Shown here: positions 7,533 through 16,506 of the stretch, one piece after another
Position numbering within the stretch: position 1 is the first letter of the stretch
Layout: every line of letters starts with the position of its first letter
NCBI GenBank assembly: GCA_035498555.1
Contig: DATKAB010000002.1
Location: forward strand, 1-34,041
Direction of reading: 5' to 3'
Source: Candidatus Sulfotelmatobacter sp.
GTDB lineage: Bacteria; Eisenbacteria; RBG-16-71-46
Length of the DNA: 34,041 nt
The notes under the pieces: generated by a model
Database searches by the model: none
Seen by the model: the letters and a program-made list of their open reading frames with translations, nothing else
Told to the model about the DNA's origin: nothing
Position numbers and translations under genes: made by a program

Positions 7533-8855
7533 TCAGCCGCCGTACTTCACGCGTCCGGCCGGCGGTTGATCGCCGTGGATGCGCGGCGCATAGGTGGCCT
7601 TCGGGTCGAGGGGCGAGGTGCTGGGCGCCGTCCAGCTCGACTCGAAGATCGCCCGCGCCTGTCGAGCGAGGCGGCGGTTCTTCATGGTCACCGAGAGATT
7701 CCGCGCGTTGAAGAAATAGCTCGGCTCCCAGTTGTCGGTGCCCACCCAGGTCACGAGCGAATCCACCACCATGTACTTGCAGTGCTCGACGCGCGCGAAC
7801 GGAATGTAGCCACCGCTCCATTCCGGCACGCTCGACAGTCGCACCTCGACATTGGGAACGGTGGCGAGATCTTGAATCGACTTGAATCCGCCGCCACCCA
7901 CCGTCCAGTCAGGCACGATCATCTTCACGCGCACGCCGCGGGCTGCGGCGCGGCGCAGCGCGGCATCGAACGGCAGGGTGTTGGCATCGCGGCCGGTGGG
8001 CGAGTAGGCGTAGATCTGGATCGCGATTTCACCACGCGCGTCATCGAGCGTCTTCACGATGCGAGTCAGATCCCACAACGCGGTGTCGGGCACGAAGCCC
8101 CTGGGGCTCCAGCCGGGCCACAGCTCGACCGTGTCGCCCGGCGCCTGGGCGATCCGATAGGGCAGCGCCCCGGACGAGCGATACGCGGGCGGCACGAACG
8201 CCTGGCGCGTGGTGTCGGGCGGCGCGGAGGGCGCGCGCCCCACCGCCCAGTCCATCTCGAACACCTGCTCGAAGTCGCTGGCGACGCGCTCGTCGCGAAT
8301 CGCGACGCCCAGCTCGTGAATGTGCTCGAGCGATCGCCAGTCGAAGTTCTGGCTGCCGACGTACGCGATGCGGCCGTCCACCAGAAAGAACTTCGCGTGC
8401 TGAATGCCGCCCGAGATGCGGCCAAAGTCCACCAGCCGCACCTGCCAGCCCGGCACGTTGGACAGCGAATCGGCGTCGCGCGGATAGGTCCTGTACATCC
8501 GCGAATCGAGCAGCAGCCGGATCTTGACGCCACGCCTCGCCGCTTCGCCGAGCGCCCGCAGCACGGGATCCATCGGCTCGCCCGGCCAGGTGGATAGATA
8601 GAACTCCTCGATGTCGAGCGTTCGACGCGCGTCGGCGATGAGCGCGAGCCACGCGGGTAGCGCGGCCTGCAGCGCGGGATTGCCGATCGCGGTTTCGACC
8701 GGCCGTGTCTCGACCAGCTCGACCGGCATGGGCTTCGCGCTCACCGGGCTTGCCGCCGGCGGCGCGGCGTGGCTGTGGGTGGCGAGCGTGACCGCGAGCA
8801 GCGCGAGAGCCGCCGGGGCCACGCCCCGGCTCAGGAAGCGGTCGAACGAGGGCAT
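7533..8855 (-). CDS. Exported phospholipase D superfamily protein (two HKD motifs)
   Basis: A 440-residue protein with a signal peptide (about 1-30, ending HSHA) and two PLD catalytic motifs: H153-K155-D160 (HAKFFLVD, followed by GSQNFDW) and H358-K360-D365 (HCKYMVVD, followed by GTDNWEP). Both have the full HxKxxxxD residues, so the enzyme should be active. The C-terminal motif region (VGTDNWEPSYFFNARNLSV) resembles the PLD3/PLD4 and poxvirus K4-type branch more than cardiolipin synthases. That suggests a periplasmic phosphodiesterase or nuclease, but a phospholipid substrate cannot be excluded. Transcription probably starts at a TAGACT box (8866-8871) only 10 bases before the ATG. Confidence 0.88.
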   Translation of the reverse strand: MPSFDRFLSRGVAPAALALLAVTLATHSHAAPPAASPVSAKPMPVELVETRPVETAIGNPALQAALPAWLALIADARRTLDIEEFYLSTWPGEPMDPVLRALGEAARRGVKIRLLLDSRMYRTYPRDADSLSNVPGWQVRLVDFGRISGGIQHAKFFLVDGRIAYVGSQNFDWRSLEHIHELGVAIRDERVASDFEQVFEMDWAVGRAPSAPPDTTRQAFVPPAYRSSGALPYRIAQAPGDTVELWPGWSPRGFVPDTALWDLTRIVKTLDDARGEIAIQIYAYSPTGRDANTLPFDAALRRAAARGVRVKMIVPDWTVGGGGFKSIQDLATVPNVEVRLSSVPEWSGGYIPFARVEHCKYMVVDSLVTWVGTDNWEPSYFFNARNLSVTMKNRRLARQARAIFESSWTAPSTSPLDPKATYAPRIHGDQPPAGRVKYGG

Positions 8856-8884
8856 GAGGCGCGTGAGTCTAGCGAGCTCGTCCC

Positions 8885-8900
8885 GCCGGCGCTAGCCGGC
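8885..8900. repeat. Small hairpin in the divergent intergenic region
   Basis: GCCGGC, four bases, GCCGGC lies between the divergent phospholipase D and TlpA-like genes, about 15 bases upstream of the phospholipase -10 candidate. It could be an operator or just a GC-rich dyad. A TTGACG at 8921-8926 is the only other promoter-like element seen there for the plus-strand gene. Confidence 0.3.
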
Positions 8901-8969
8901 CCGAGTCATTTTCGCGCTGTTTGACGCGGGCGGGACACCTTCCAGCAACCACGGCATCAAACTCTTGCC

Positions 8970-9527
8970 ATGACTTCCCGCCGCCTGCTCCTCTGGCTTG
9001 GTGTCGCGATCGCGGCCGTCTCGATCGGCTGCTCCAAGTCCAATCAGGAGATGGGCGACACGTCTGCGGCCCGCGCCACCGATAGCGACATGCAGCTCTA
9101 CCCGCCGGTGACGCCCACCACCGCCGAGCAGGTGCTGGCGCGCGCCAGGCGCGGCGATGCCACCATCGTCAACCTCTGGGCGACCTGGTGCCCGCCCTGT
9201 CGCGACGAGATGCCGGCGCTGATTCGCGTGGCGCGCGTGCACAAGGAAGATCGCGTGCGGCTGGTGCTGGTGTCGGTGGACTTCGAAGATCAGCTCCCGG
9301 CGGTGCGCAAGTTCTTGGCCACCCAGGGCTACACCGACACCAGCTATCTCAAGACCGGCGACGACCAGAAATTCATCAACGCCATCTACCCGCAGTGGAC
9401 CGGCGCGCTTCCGGCAACGCTGGTGTTCGACCGCTCCGGCCGGCAGGTGGCATTCTGGGAAGGTCGCGCCGACGAGAGCAAGTTCGAGCATGCCGTGATC
9501 GAAGCGCTCGCCGCCAACACCCACTAG
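8970..9527 (+). CDS. TlpA-like thioredoxin-fold lipoprotein
   Basis: A 185-residue membrane-anchored thiol-disulfide protein. The signal sequence ends in the lipobox VSIGC, with lipidation predicted at C21. A thioredoxin domain follows with the active site WATWCPPCRDE (C74, C77) and the cis-proline loop GALPATLVF. The CPPC motif and short linker fit TlpA/ResA-type reductants that keep periplasmic cysteines reduced, often for cytochrome c maturation. No cytochrome maturation gene is adjacent. It is followed 37 bases later by a second thioredoxin-fold gene on the same strand, so the two probably form an operon. Confidence 0.88.
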   Translation: MTSRRLLLWLGVAIAAVSIGCSKSNQEMGDTSAARATDSDMQLYPPVTPTTAEQVLARARRGDATIVNLWATWCPPCRDEMPALIRVARVHKEDRVRLVLVSVDFEDQLPAVRKFLATQGYTDTSYLKTGDDQKFINAIYPQWTGALPATLVFDRSGRQVAFWEGRADESKFEHAVIEALAANTH

Positions 9528-9564
9528 ATCGATTCCCGCAACCCTCCACCCTCGGAGACGCGCC

Positions 9565-10194
9565 ATGCGCCTGTCACGACTCAGCTGGCTTCCCGTCGTT
9601 CCACTGCTCTTCGCAGCCGCGGTCCACGCGCAGGATCAGCCGCGACCGCTCGCCATCGGCGCTACCGCGCCGATGAAGGACGTGAAGATGAAGTCGGTGG
9701 ACGGCAAGGACGTCACGCTCACCGGGGTCGCCGGCAAGAAGGGCACGCTGGTGGTTTTCACCTGCAATCACTGCCCGTGGGCGCAGGCCTGGCAGACGCG
9801 CGTCGCCGCGATCGGCAACGGCGCCTCGGCCAAAGGCATTGGCGTGGTGGCGATCAACCCGAACGATCCGGTCGCCTATCCCGAGGATGACTTCGCCGGC
9901 ATGCAGGCGCGCGCGAAAATGCTCGGGCTCAAGTTCCCCTACGTCGTGGACGCCACTTCAGACATGGCGCGTGCGTTCGGCGCAACCCGCACGCCCGAGG
10001 CGTTCCTGTTCGACGCGAGCGGCAAGCTGGTCTACCACGGCACCGTGGACGACAACGCGCGCGATCAGAGCGCGGTGACCCAGCACTGGCTGCAGGACGC
10101 GGTCGACGCGGTGATCGCCGGCAAGGACGTCACCACCGCGGAGACCAAGGCGTTTGGCTGCGGCATCAAGTTCCGGGAGAAGAAGACGAGCTGA
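9565..10194 (+). CDS. Exported redoxin / AhpC-TSA-like thioredoxin-fold protein
   Basis: A 209-residue protein with a signal peptide (about 1-22, VHAQ). The redox motif FTCNHCPWAQAW has C67 and C70. It belongs to the peroxiredoxin-like thioredoxin group that uses CNHC. The family-typical tail FGCGIKFR (near the C-terminus) and the cis-proline loop TRTPEAFLFD are both present. The ATG follows GGAG by 7 bases. Together with the TlpA-like lipoprotein upstream it suggests a periplasmic thiol-redox pair. The substrate is unknown. Confidence 0.85.
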   Translation: MRLSRLSWLPVVPLLFAAAVHAQDQPRPLAIGATAPMKDVKMKSVDGKDVTLTGVAGKKGTLVVFTCNHCPWAQAWQTRVAAIGNGASAKGIGVVAINPNDPVAYPEDDFAGMQARAKMLGLKFPYVVDATSDMARAFGATRTPEAFLFDASGKLVYHGTVDDNARDQSAVTQHWLQDAVDAVIAGKDVTTAETKAFGCGIKFREKKTS

Positions 10195-10221
10195 GTCGGC
10201 TGCGCGGGGATCCCCGGCCAC

Positions 10222-10250
10222 TTGACCGGCAGCGCGCCACACCGAACAAT
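10222..10250 (+). promoter_or_regulatory. Sigma70-type promoter of the pfp-aceK-icd operon
   Basis: TTGACC (10222-10227), a 17-base spacer and AACAAT (10245-10250) precede the ATG at 10277, giving a leader of about 20 bases. The -35 box matches 5 of 6 positions and the -10 box 4 of 6. No clear Shine-Dalgarno sequence is seen before the ATG. Confidence 0.45.
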
Positions 10251-10276
10251 CGCGGCGTGAACCCCGGATCCACTCG

Positions 10277-11590
10277 ATGACGCAACCGCGCAAGCTCGCG
10301 ATTCTGGTGGGCGGCGGCCCCGCGCCCGGCATCAACGCGGTGATCGGCGCCGCCACCATTCGCACCGCGCTGGAAGGCGTCGAGGTGCTCGGCGTCGAGG
10401 ACGGCTTCGAGCGCATCATGCACGGCGACATCGAGCACGTGCGCCCGCTCTCGATCGACAACGTCAGCCGCATCCACTTCCGCGGCGGCTCTTACATCGG
10501 CATCTCGCGGGCCAATCCCACCATCAACGTCGAGCACCTCGAGAACACGATCCTCGCGCTGCTGCGACTTGGCGTCACCGACCTGATCACCATCGGCGGC
10601 GACGACACCGCGTTCTCGGCGCTGCGCCTGCATCAGCACGCCGATGGCCGCCTGCGCGTGGTGCACGTGCCGAAATCGATCGACAACGACCTCGATCTGC
10701 CGCCCCACGTCGACACCTTCGGCTTCCAGACCGCGCGCCACATCGGCGTCGAGATCCTGAAGAACCTGCTGGTGGACGCCAAGACCACGTCGCGGTGGTA
10801 TTTCGTAATCGCGATGGGTCGCAAGGCCGGCCACCTGGCGCTCGGAATGGGCAAGGCCGCCGGCGCCACGCTCACCCTGATCCCGGAAGAATTCCGCATG
10901 AGGCCGATCCGCCTGAAGACGCTGGTCGACACGCTGGTGGGCGCGATCCTCAAGCGCCTGAATGGCGACCGGCGCGACGGGCTGGCGGTGATCGCCGAGG
11001 GCGTGGTGCTCGATATCGACCCCCAGGATCTCTCGGCGATCGAATCGGCCGAACGCGACGCGCACGGCCATCTCCGCATCGCCGAGGTCAACATCGGTGA
11101 GGCGCTCAAGCACTCGGTGGAACGGCGGCTGCGTGAGTTCGGGCTCAAGTCCACCATCGTCGCCAAGAACATCGGTTACGAGCTGCGCTGCGCCGACCCG
11201 ATCGCGTTCGACATGGAATACGCCCGCGACCTCGGCTACTGTGCCGCCAAGTATCTGCTGCAGGGCGGCTCGGGGGTCGTCGTCACTATGCAAGCCGGCC
11301 ACTTCGTGCCGGTGCCGTTTGCTTCACTGGTGGATCCGGTCACCGGGCGGCCGCGCGTGCGGCTGGTGGACGTCGCCTCCGAGCGCTACGCAATCGCGCG
11401 CCGTTACATGATCCGGCTGCGGCGCGACGACTTCGACAATGCCCAGGAGACCGCCAGGTTCGCCACCACCGCCGGGCTCACCCTGGATGAATTTCGCGAT
11501 CAGTTCTTCTATCTGACCGACGATGAGCCGCCGGCCGTGAACTTCTCCATGCCGGACACGCCCGCCACGTCGCCGGCGGGCCCGAGGTAG
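10277..11590 (+). CDS. 6-phosphofructokinase, PPi-dependent type by its residues
   Basis: Phosphorylates fructose 6-phosphate to fructose 1,6-bisphosphate. In the PPi form the reaction is reversible and serves glycolysis and gluconeogenesis. The 437-residue protein opens with LAILVGGGPAPGINAVI. It has GGDD at 108-111 (D110 where ATP enzymes have Gly) and PKSIDND at 132-138 (K133 where the E. coli enzyme has Gly), the two substitutions established as markers of pyrophosphate specificity. D136 is the expected catalytic base, and the AMGRKAGHLAL motif follows. The length is longer than the 320-residue bacterial ATP enzyme. aceK begins 11 bases after its stop and icd follows, so it leads a three-gene operon. 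Phosphoryl donor is inferred from residues, not shown. Confidence 0.88.
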   Translation: MTQPRKLAILVGGGPAPGINAVIGAATIRTALEGVEVLGVEDGFERIMHGDIEHVRPLSIDNVSRIHFRGGSYIGISRANPTINVEHLENTILALLRLGVTDLITIGGDDTAFSALRLHQHADGRLRVVHVPKSIDNDLDLPPHVDTFGFQTARHIGVEILKNLLVDAKTTSRWYFVIAMGRKAGHLALGMGKAAGATLTLIPEEFRMRPIRLKTLVDTLVGAILKRLNGDRRDGLAVIAEGVVLDIDPQDLSAIESAERDAHGHLRIAEVNIGEALKHSVERRLREFGLKSTIVAKNIGYELRCADPIAFDMEYARDLGYCAAKYLLQGGSGVVVTMQAGHFVPVPFASLVDPVTGRPRVRLVDVASERYAIARRYMIRLRRDDFDNAQETARFATTAGLTLDEFRDQFFYLTDDEPPAVNFSMPDTPATSPAGPR

Positions 11591-11601
11591 CGCCGGGGCG
11601 C

Positions 11602-13395
11602 GTGGCCAAGCCGCTCGAGGACGAGCCCATCGCCCAGGGCGCCGAGATCATCGACGCCACCTTTCACCGCTACTTCCTGCACCAGCGCGAGATCGTTCGC
11701 TGCGCGCGCGCCAACTTCGAGCGGCGCGACTGGCATGCGACCCAGCGCGATTCGGCCGCGCGGCTCGATCTCTACAACGAATCGGTGCGCGAGGGGCTCG
11801 ATCTGCTCCATGGTCTGCTCGGGCCGCGCTTCGCCGACGCCGACACCTGGATCGAGCTGCGGAACGCCTATGCCGATCGCATTGCCGGGCGCGGCGATCG
11901 CGAGGTGGCGGAGACCTTCTTCAACAGTTTCACGCGCCGGATCTTCCACACCGTCGGCGTCAATGGCGAAATGGAGTTCGTCTCTCCTCCCGCCGAGCAT
12001 CGCGGGGCTCCAGGTGCTTCCGGCGCGGCCGCCGGTGATTCGGCGCTGGTCGCGCGCTTCGATCGCCGCGGCTCGCTGGCGCAGCTGTTCGCCGAGGTGT
12101 TCGCCCACTACGAGTTTCGCGTGCCGTGGGATGACGCCGCGGGCGACGCGGGTCGCATTGCCGACGAGATCGCGCGCGGCCTCGGCGACGTCGCGCCCGA
12201 GGCGATCCGCGGGCTGACGCTGGCGGAGCCGGTGTTCTTTCGCGGCAAGGGCGCCTATCTGGTCGGCGAGCTCCTCACCGAGGGCGAGTCGCTGCCGCTG
12301 GTGCTCGCCCTGACCAACCCCGAAGGTCGCGTGGTGGTGGACGCCGTGCTGGTCTCGCGCGACGAGGTCAGCATCGTGTTCAGTTTCGCGCGCGCCTACT
12401 TCTTCGTGGACGTGGATCGGCCGCACGAGCTGGTCGAGTTCTTGCACGCGATCATGCCGCACAAGCCGATCGCCGAGCTCTACAACGCGATTGGCTGGAA
12501 CAAGCATGGCAAGACCGAGCTGTATCGCTCGATCCTCCACCATCTCGCCACGACCGACGACCGCTTCGAGATCGCTCCCGGCCAGCGCGGCATGGTGATG
12601 TGCGTGTTTACGCTGCCCGGCTTCGACGTGGTGTTCAAGGTGATCCGCGACCGTTTCGAGCCACCCAAGACCGTCACCGCCGAGGAGGTGAGACGCAAGT
12701 ACCGCCTGGTCTTCCGCCACGATCGCGCCGGCCGGCTGGTGGACGCGCAGGAGTTCGAGCACCTCGAGTTCGATCGCTCGCGCTTCGATCCCGTGTTGCT
12801 CGAAGAATTGCTGGCGCTCTGCTCCGAGCGCGTGCGCCTCGACGGCGATCAGGTGGTGATCGCGCACCTCTACACCGAGCGCCGGCTGCGCCCGCTCGAC
12901 GTCTACCTGCGCGAGGCCTCGCCGGCCGCGGCGCGCGAAGCGGTGGTGGACTACGGGCAGGTGATGCGCGACCTCGCCGCCACCAACATCTTTCCCGGCG
13001 ACATGCTCACCAAGAACTTCGGCGTGTCGCGCAACGGGCGCCTGATCTTCTACGACTACGACGAGCTGTGCCGGCTCGACGAATGCCGCTTCCGGGCGCT
13101 GCCGCCGCCGCGCAACGAGGACGACGAGTCCTCCGGTGAGCCCTGGTTCTACGTGAGCGAGAGGGATATCTTCCCGGAGGAATTCCGGAACTTCCTGGGG
13201 CTCCAGGAGGAACTGCTCGCGGTTTTCATGCAGCATCACGCGGAGCTGCTCGGCCCGGCGTTCTGGCTGCGCATGCAGGAGCTGCATGCGCGTGGCGAAG
13301 TGCTCGACGTCTATCCCTATCGATCCGCGCGCCGTTTGCGCTGGCGGGCGAGGTCCGCCGAACGGCGAGCCGACCCGATGCTACCGAGGAGCTGA
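11602..13395 (+). CDS. aceK: Isocitrate dehydrogenase kinase/phosphatase (AceK)
   Basis: A bifunctional enzyme that phosphorylates and dephosphorylates isocitrate dehydrogenase, so switching isocitrate between the Krebs cycle and the glyoxylate bypass. The 597-residue length is typical. The N-terminal regulatory half contains the family-like [16 protein letters not shown] and [19 protein letters not shown]. The kinase half has the ATP-binding Lys in [13 protein letters not shown] and the catalytic loop [14 protein letters not shown], then LIFYDYDE with the metal-binding Asp. The start is GTG at 11602, 11 bases after the phosphofructokinase stop. Its own substrate gene begins 4 bases after its stop, whereas in enterobacteria aceK follows aceBA. 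Malate synthase and isocitrate lyase are not in the window. Confidence 0.95.
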   Translation: MAKPLEDEPIAQGAEIIDATFHRYFLHQREIVRCARANFERRDWHATQRDSAARLDLYNESVREGLDLLHGLLGPRFADADTWIELRNAYADRIAGRGDREVAETFFNSFTRRIFHTVGVNGEMEFVSPPAEHRGAPGASGAAAGDSALVARFDRRGSLAQLFAEVFAHYEFRVPWDDAAGDAGRIADEIARGLGDVAPEAIRGLTLAEPVFFRGKGAYLVGELLTEGESLPLVLALTNPEGRVVVDAVLVSRDEVSIVFSFARAYFFVDVDRPHELVEFLHAIMPHKPIAELYNAIGWNKHGKTELYRSILHHLATTDDRFEIAPGQRGMVMCVFTLPGFDVVFKVIRDRFEPPKTVTAEEVRRKYRLVFRHDRAGRLVDAQEFEHLEFDRSRFDPVLLEELLALCSERVRLDGDQVVIAHLYTERRLRPLDVYLREASPAAAREAVVDYGQVMRDLAATNIFPGDMLTKNFGVSRNGRLIFYDYDELCRLDECRFRALPPPRNEDDESSGEPWFYVSERDIFPEEFRNFLGLQEELLAVFMQHHAELLGPAFWLRMQELHARGEVLDVYPYRSARRLRWRARSAERRADPMLPRS

Positions 13396-13399
13396 GAAC

Positions 13400-14683
13400 A
13401 TGAGCGTCATCCAGGGCGAGGCGATCACGCTGAAGAACGGCAGGCTCAACGTGCCGAGCCATCCGGTGATTCCGTTTATCGAGGGCGACGGCACCGGCCC
13501 CGACATCTGGCGCGCCTCGGTGCGCGTGTTCGACGCCGCGGTCGAGAAGGCCTACGGCGGCCAGCGGAAGATCGCCTGGCACGAGGTGCTCGCGGGGCAA
13601 AAATCTTTCGACCGGACCGGCAGCTGGCTGCCCGACGAGACCCTGGACGCGTTCCGCTCGTACCTGGTCGGAATCAAGGGCCCGCTCACTACGCCGGTCG
13701 GCGGCGGCATCCGATCGCTCAACGTGGCGCTGCGCCAGATCCTCGATCTCTACGTGTGCCTGCGCCCGGTGCGCTGGTTCCAGGGCGTGCCCTCGCCCGT
13801 CAAGCATCCCGAGCGGGTCGACATGGTGATCTTCCGCGAGAACACCGAAGACATCTACGCCGGCATCGAGTACGCGGCTGGGAGCGAAGAAGTGAAGAAG
13901 GTGCTCGCGTTCCTGCAGGAGAGCTTTCCTTCGTCGTTCAAGAAAGTGCGCTTCCCGGCCAGCTCGGCGATCGGCTTGAAGCCGGTGTCGCAGGAAGGGA
14001 GCGAGCGGTTGATCCGCGCGGCGGTCGAGTACGCGGTGCGCCACCAGCGGAAGAGCGTGACGTTCGTGCATAAGGGCAACATCATGAAGTTCACCGAAGG
14101 CGCGTTCCGCAACTGGGGCTACGCGCTGGCCGAGAAGGAATTCGCGGCGCAGACCTACACCTGGGAGCAATGGGAGCGCACGCGAACTGCCAAAGGCGAG
14201 GACGCCGCCAACGCCGAGCAGAAAGCCGCGCTGGCCGGCGGCAGGCTACTGGTAAAGGACGCGATCGCCGACATCGCGTTGCAGCAGGTACTGACGCGGC
14301 CCGACGAGTTCGACGTGATCGCCACGCTCAACCTGAACGGCGACTACTTGAGCGACGCGCTGGCCGCTCAGGTGGGCGGCATCGGCATCGCACCCGGCGG
14401 CAACATCAACTACCTCACCGGCCACGCGGTGTTCGAGGCCACGCACGGCACCGCGCCCAAGTACGCCAATCTCGATCGGGTGAATCCCGGCTCCGTGGTG
14501 CTGTCGGGCGAGATGATGCTGCGTTACATGGGCTGGGACGAGGCCGCCGACCTGATCATCAGGGGTATGGATGGGGCGATCGCCTCGAAACGCGTGACCT
14601 ATGATTTCGCGCGACTGATGGAAGGCGCCACCGAGATCAAGTGCAGCGAGTTCGGCGAGAACATCGTCGCGCACATGAAGTAG
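13400..14683 (+). CDS. icd: NADP-dependent isocitrate dehydrogenase
   Basis: Oxidatively decarboxylates isocitrate to 2-oxoglutarate in the cytoplasm. The 427-residue protein starts [14 protein letters not shown] at the ATG after a GAGGAG site. The substrate and phosphorylation loop [17 protein letters not shown] contains S106, the equivalent of E. coli S113 modified by AceK, in an identical context. [17 protein letters not shown] carries the Lys-Tyr pair that selects NADP, and [11 protein letters not shown] supplies the later Tyr and Arg of the same pocket. The gene follows aceK by 4 bases, so kinase and target are translated together. A hairpin begins at the stop codon. Confidence 0.96.
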   Translation: MSVIQGEAITLKNGRLNVPSHPVIPFIEGDGTGPDIWRASVRVFDAAVEKAYGGQRKIAWHEVLAGQKSFDRTGSWLPDETLDAFRSYLVGIKGPLTTPVGGGIRSLNVALRQILDLYVCLRPVRWFQGVPSPVKHPERVDMVIFRENTEDIYAGIEYAAGSEEVKKVLAFLQESFPSSFKKVRFPASSAIGLKPVSQEGSERLIRAAVEYAVRHQRKSVTFVHKGNIMKFTEGAFRNWGYALAEKEFAAQTYTWEQWERTRTAKGEDAANAEQKAALAGGRLLVKDAIADIALQQVLTRPDEFDVIATLNLNGDYLSDALAAQVGGIGIAPGGNINYLTGHAVFEATHGTAPKYANLDRVNPGSVVLSGEMMLRYMGWDEAADLIIRGMDGAIASKRVTYDFARLMEGATEIKCSEFGENIVAHMK

Positions 14684-14704
14684 CGGACCGCTCGCCGGTC
14701 CACT
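14680..14704 (+). terminator. Hairpin at the end of the icd operon
   Basis: GGACCG pairs with CGGTCC around CTCGC, and an outer GTAG pairs with CTAC across one C-A mismatch. It begins in the icd stop codon and has no T tract. Confidence 0.45.
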
Positions 14705-14707
14705 ACT

Positions 14708-14875
14708 TCAGCATCACCACCCGCCGTGAGGAATTCGCTCCCGGTGCGCGCGATGCAGTTCCAGGCGTCCACGACGATCGGGACCAGCTTGCCGTCGAAG
14801 TCGCTGGTGAACGCAGCGATCAGATGCTTGACGGGATTGAATGGATCGGGCAAGTCGGTCGATGCGCATTCCATG
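14708..14875 (-). pseudogene. Possible decayed FlgD/Por-type C-terminal tail
   Basis: On the minus strand one frame reads LPDPFNPVKHL, like the NPFNP opening of FlgD-type or Por-secretion tails. About 40 codons later, in a different frame, it reads SSRRVVMLK and then a TAG stop, the usual end of such tails. The two parts need a frameshift and the spacing is about 35 residues short of a whole domain. No start codon or signal peptide precedes them. It could be a remnant of a secreted-protein gene, or coincidence in otherwise non-coding DNA. Confidence 0.25.
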
Positions 14876-14898
14876 ACTCCGCGGTGAACCACCGAACG

Positions 14899-14925
14899 GG
14901 CCGCCCTCCTCTGCGGAGGGCGGCC
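14899..14925 (-). terminator. Strong terminator hairpin after the NIDO-domain gene
   Basis: An 11-bp perfect stem (14899-14909 with 14915-14925) with a 5-base loop lies 28 bases beyond the stop of the minus-strand gene. It would also serve the icd transcript arriving from the other side. Confidence 0.7.
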
Positions 14926-14953
14926 GTCCGGCTTACGGCGCAACGCTGACCGA

Positions 14954-16156
14954 TTAGCGGTAGCGGACCTTCAGCTTGCCCCAGGAGTCATGCCGCGTCG
15001 GAGTGTCGCAGCGCGAGACCTGGATGACGAGATTGACCGTGGTCGAGGCCGGCGGGACGCCGTCGTCGGTCGCGGTGTAAATGACGACGTAGGTGTTGCC
15101 CGCGTCCGCGAGGCTCGGCGTGAAGCGCAGAATCTGCGTGGACGGATTGCCCGGCGAGTTGATCAGCGACGATTCGCTCGGCGGCAGCGTGCCGAGATTC
15201 ACGACCGTCGTTGTGGTCTGACCCAGCTCCGGCGAGGTGAACGCGGTGGCGAGGTCAAGACTGTCGCCCACGCACAGGCCCACGAAATCCCCCGACGGGA
15301 AGCCGGTCGGTACCGGCGGCTGATTGTTCTCGCCGCCGCTGACGTTGAAGCAGAACGTGCGGCTGTCCAGATAATCCACGCCGTCGGTCGCGCCACCGGG
15401 GCCGTCGTAGAACGGCCCGGGAATTCCGAACCGCCCGATCTGGAAGAAGTTGACGCCGTCGCCCTTGTTGACGCCGACCGTCGCGGGCGTTCCGCCGAAG
15501 CCGCCGGCGCCACCCGACGCGTCACCCGTCGTCCACTGCATGTCGTCGTAGCAGAAACACACGTTGTTGCCCACGCCCACCACCGGATCAAGACCATCCG
15601 AGATGATCACTTCCATGGTGTTGAGCTTGTCGTCGTGCGCGCCGTAGTAGCCGACGTGATCCCAGATGACGACCAGCTTGTGCGCGTCGAGCCGATAGTG
15701 AACCACGCCGCTCAGCTGACCGCGCGAATCGTAGTCGGCCCAGAACGGCGCCACCATCGGAAAGCCCGCGACCGGGAAGCCGGTCGAAGTGAACACGCTG
15801 AATCCAGTTCCAAACGACAGGTTGCCGTTGTTGTTCACGAACACCGAGTTGTAGGGGGTGCCGTACATGGTGAACGTGAACGGCAGCGCGATCGGAATCG
15901 CGGTGAAATCGTCGTCGTTGCGCTGGCAGGGATCGGCGGGATTTGCCGGGCCGCTGCAGCCGGCGCATCCGCCCATGATCACGTTGGTGAACGTGGCGTC
16001 GAGCGGAACGCAGAGGGCGGTGGGACCGATGACGCAATTCGAGCTGATGGTCTTGATCGGCCTGAGCACCGGCGCGAACGGCTTCTGGGCCGCGGCGACG
16101 GTCGGCAGTGCGCAAAGCGCGATGAGTGAAGCGAACAGGTGGACACGACGCTTCAT
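14954..16156 (-). CDS. Exported NIDO-domain protein
   Basis: A 400-residue secreted protein. The signal peptide is residues 1-24 (VAAAQ). A nidogen-type (NIDO) domain spans about 100-275, seen in SVFVNNNGNLSFG (104-116), PMVAPFWADYDSRGQLSG (133-150), VVIWDHVGYY and DDKLNTMEVIISDG. NNVCFCYDDMQWTTGDASGG (197-216) and VDYLDSRTFCFNVSGG complete it. An Ig- or cadherin-like domain (about 285-382) ends in IYTATDDG and TTVNLVIQVSRC. The protein ends SWGKLKVRYR with no NPFNP tail. Such proteins are usually on the cell surface or outside and bind other proteins or glycans. The ATG is preceded by GAGGAG. Cysteines are numerous and probably oxidised. Confidence 0.85.
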   Translation of the reverse strand: MKRRVHLFASLIALCALPTVAAAQKPFAPVLRPIKTISSNCVIGPTALCVPLDATFTNVIMGGCAGCSGPANPADPCQRNDDDFTAIPIALPFTFTMYGTPYNSVFVNNNGNLSFGTGFSVFTSTGFPVAGFPMVAPFWADYDSRGQLSGVVHYRLDAHKLVVIWDHVGYYGAHDDKLNTMEVIISDGLDPVVGVGNNVCFCYDDMQWTTGDASGGAGGFGGTPATVGVNKGDGVNFFQIGRFGIPGPFYDGPGGATDGVDYLDSRTFCFNVSGGENNQPPVPTGFPSGDFVGLCVGDSLDLATAFTSPELGQTTTTVVNLGTLPPSESSLINSPGNPSTQILRFTPSLADAGNTYVVIYTATDDGVPPASTTVNLVIQVSRCDTPTRHDSWGKLKVRYR

Positions 16157-16506
16157 GGGCGGACTCCTCACCAGGGGCAGAATGGTCGTGGCGCGCGGGA
16201 TCGGCGTGAATGCAGCGCGGGCCGCGGTCGAACGGTGAACGCAGTGCGAACCAGCGGGAGTGAGAGCCTCCTTCTGACTGCGAGACCAGGTGCTCTCTGG
16301 GAAAAGCGCCCTGTGGGGTACGGAGCGCAATTCGCCGGTCGCGCGAGCGAAGGATGCGGCCTTCAGGGGCGCGAAGCGGACGATTCGCTGCCGCCGATAC
16401 TAGGCAGGCCAAGAGGGGCGGGAAAGGCCATTTTTCGGGCCTCTTCCCGCCCCTGGTGGTTGCCGGAGTCGCTGGGCCTTGCGGCGCTTCTCGATGCAGC
16501 CGGGTG
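16157..16506. other. 350-base intergenic region
   Basis: No convincing reading frame is seen. It should hold the promoter of the NIDO gene, which I could not resolve to clear -35/-10 boxes. It also contains the terminator hairpin of the SRPBCC gene at 16414-16454. Confidence 0.5.
16414..16454 (-). terminator. Long terminator hairpin after the SRPBCC gene
   Basis: Bases 16414-16429 pair with 16438-16454 (16 base pairs with one bulged C at 16443) around an 8-base loop. It lies 52 bases past the stop of the minus-strand gene at 16507 and is the strongest hairpin I found in the window. Confidence 0.7.

Noticed and set aside
11509-13287. A 592-residue minus-strand frame over aceK
   Set aside because: It is antisense to aceK, which shows unmistakable family motifs. 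The antisense product has none.
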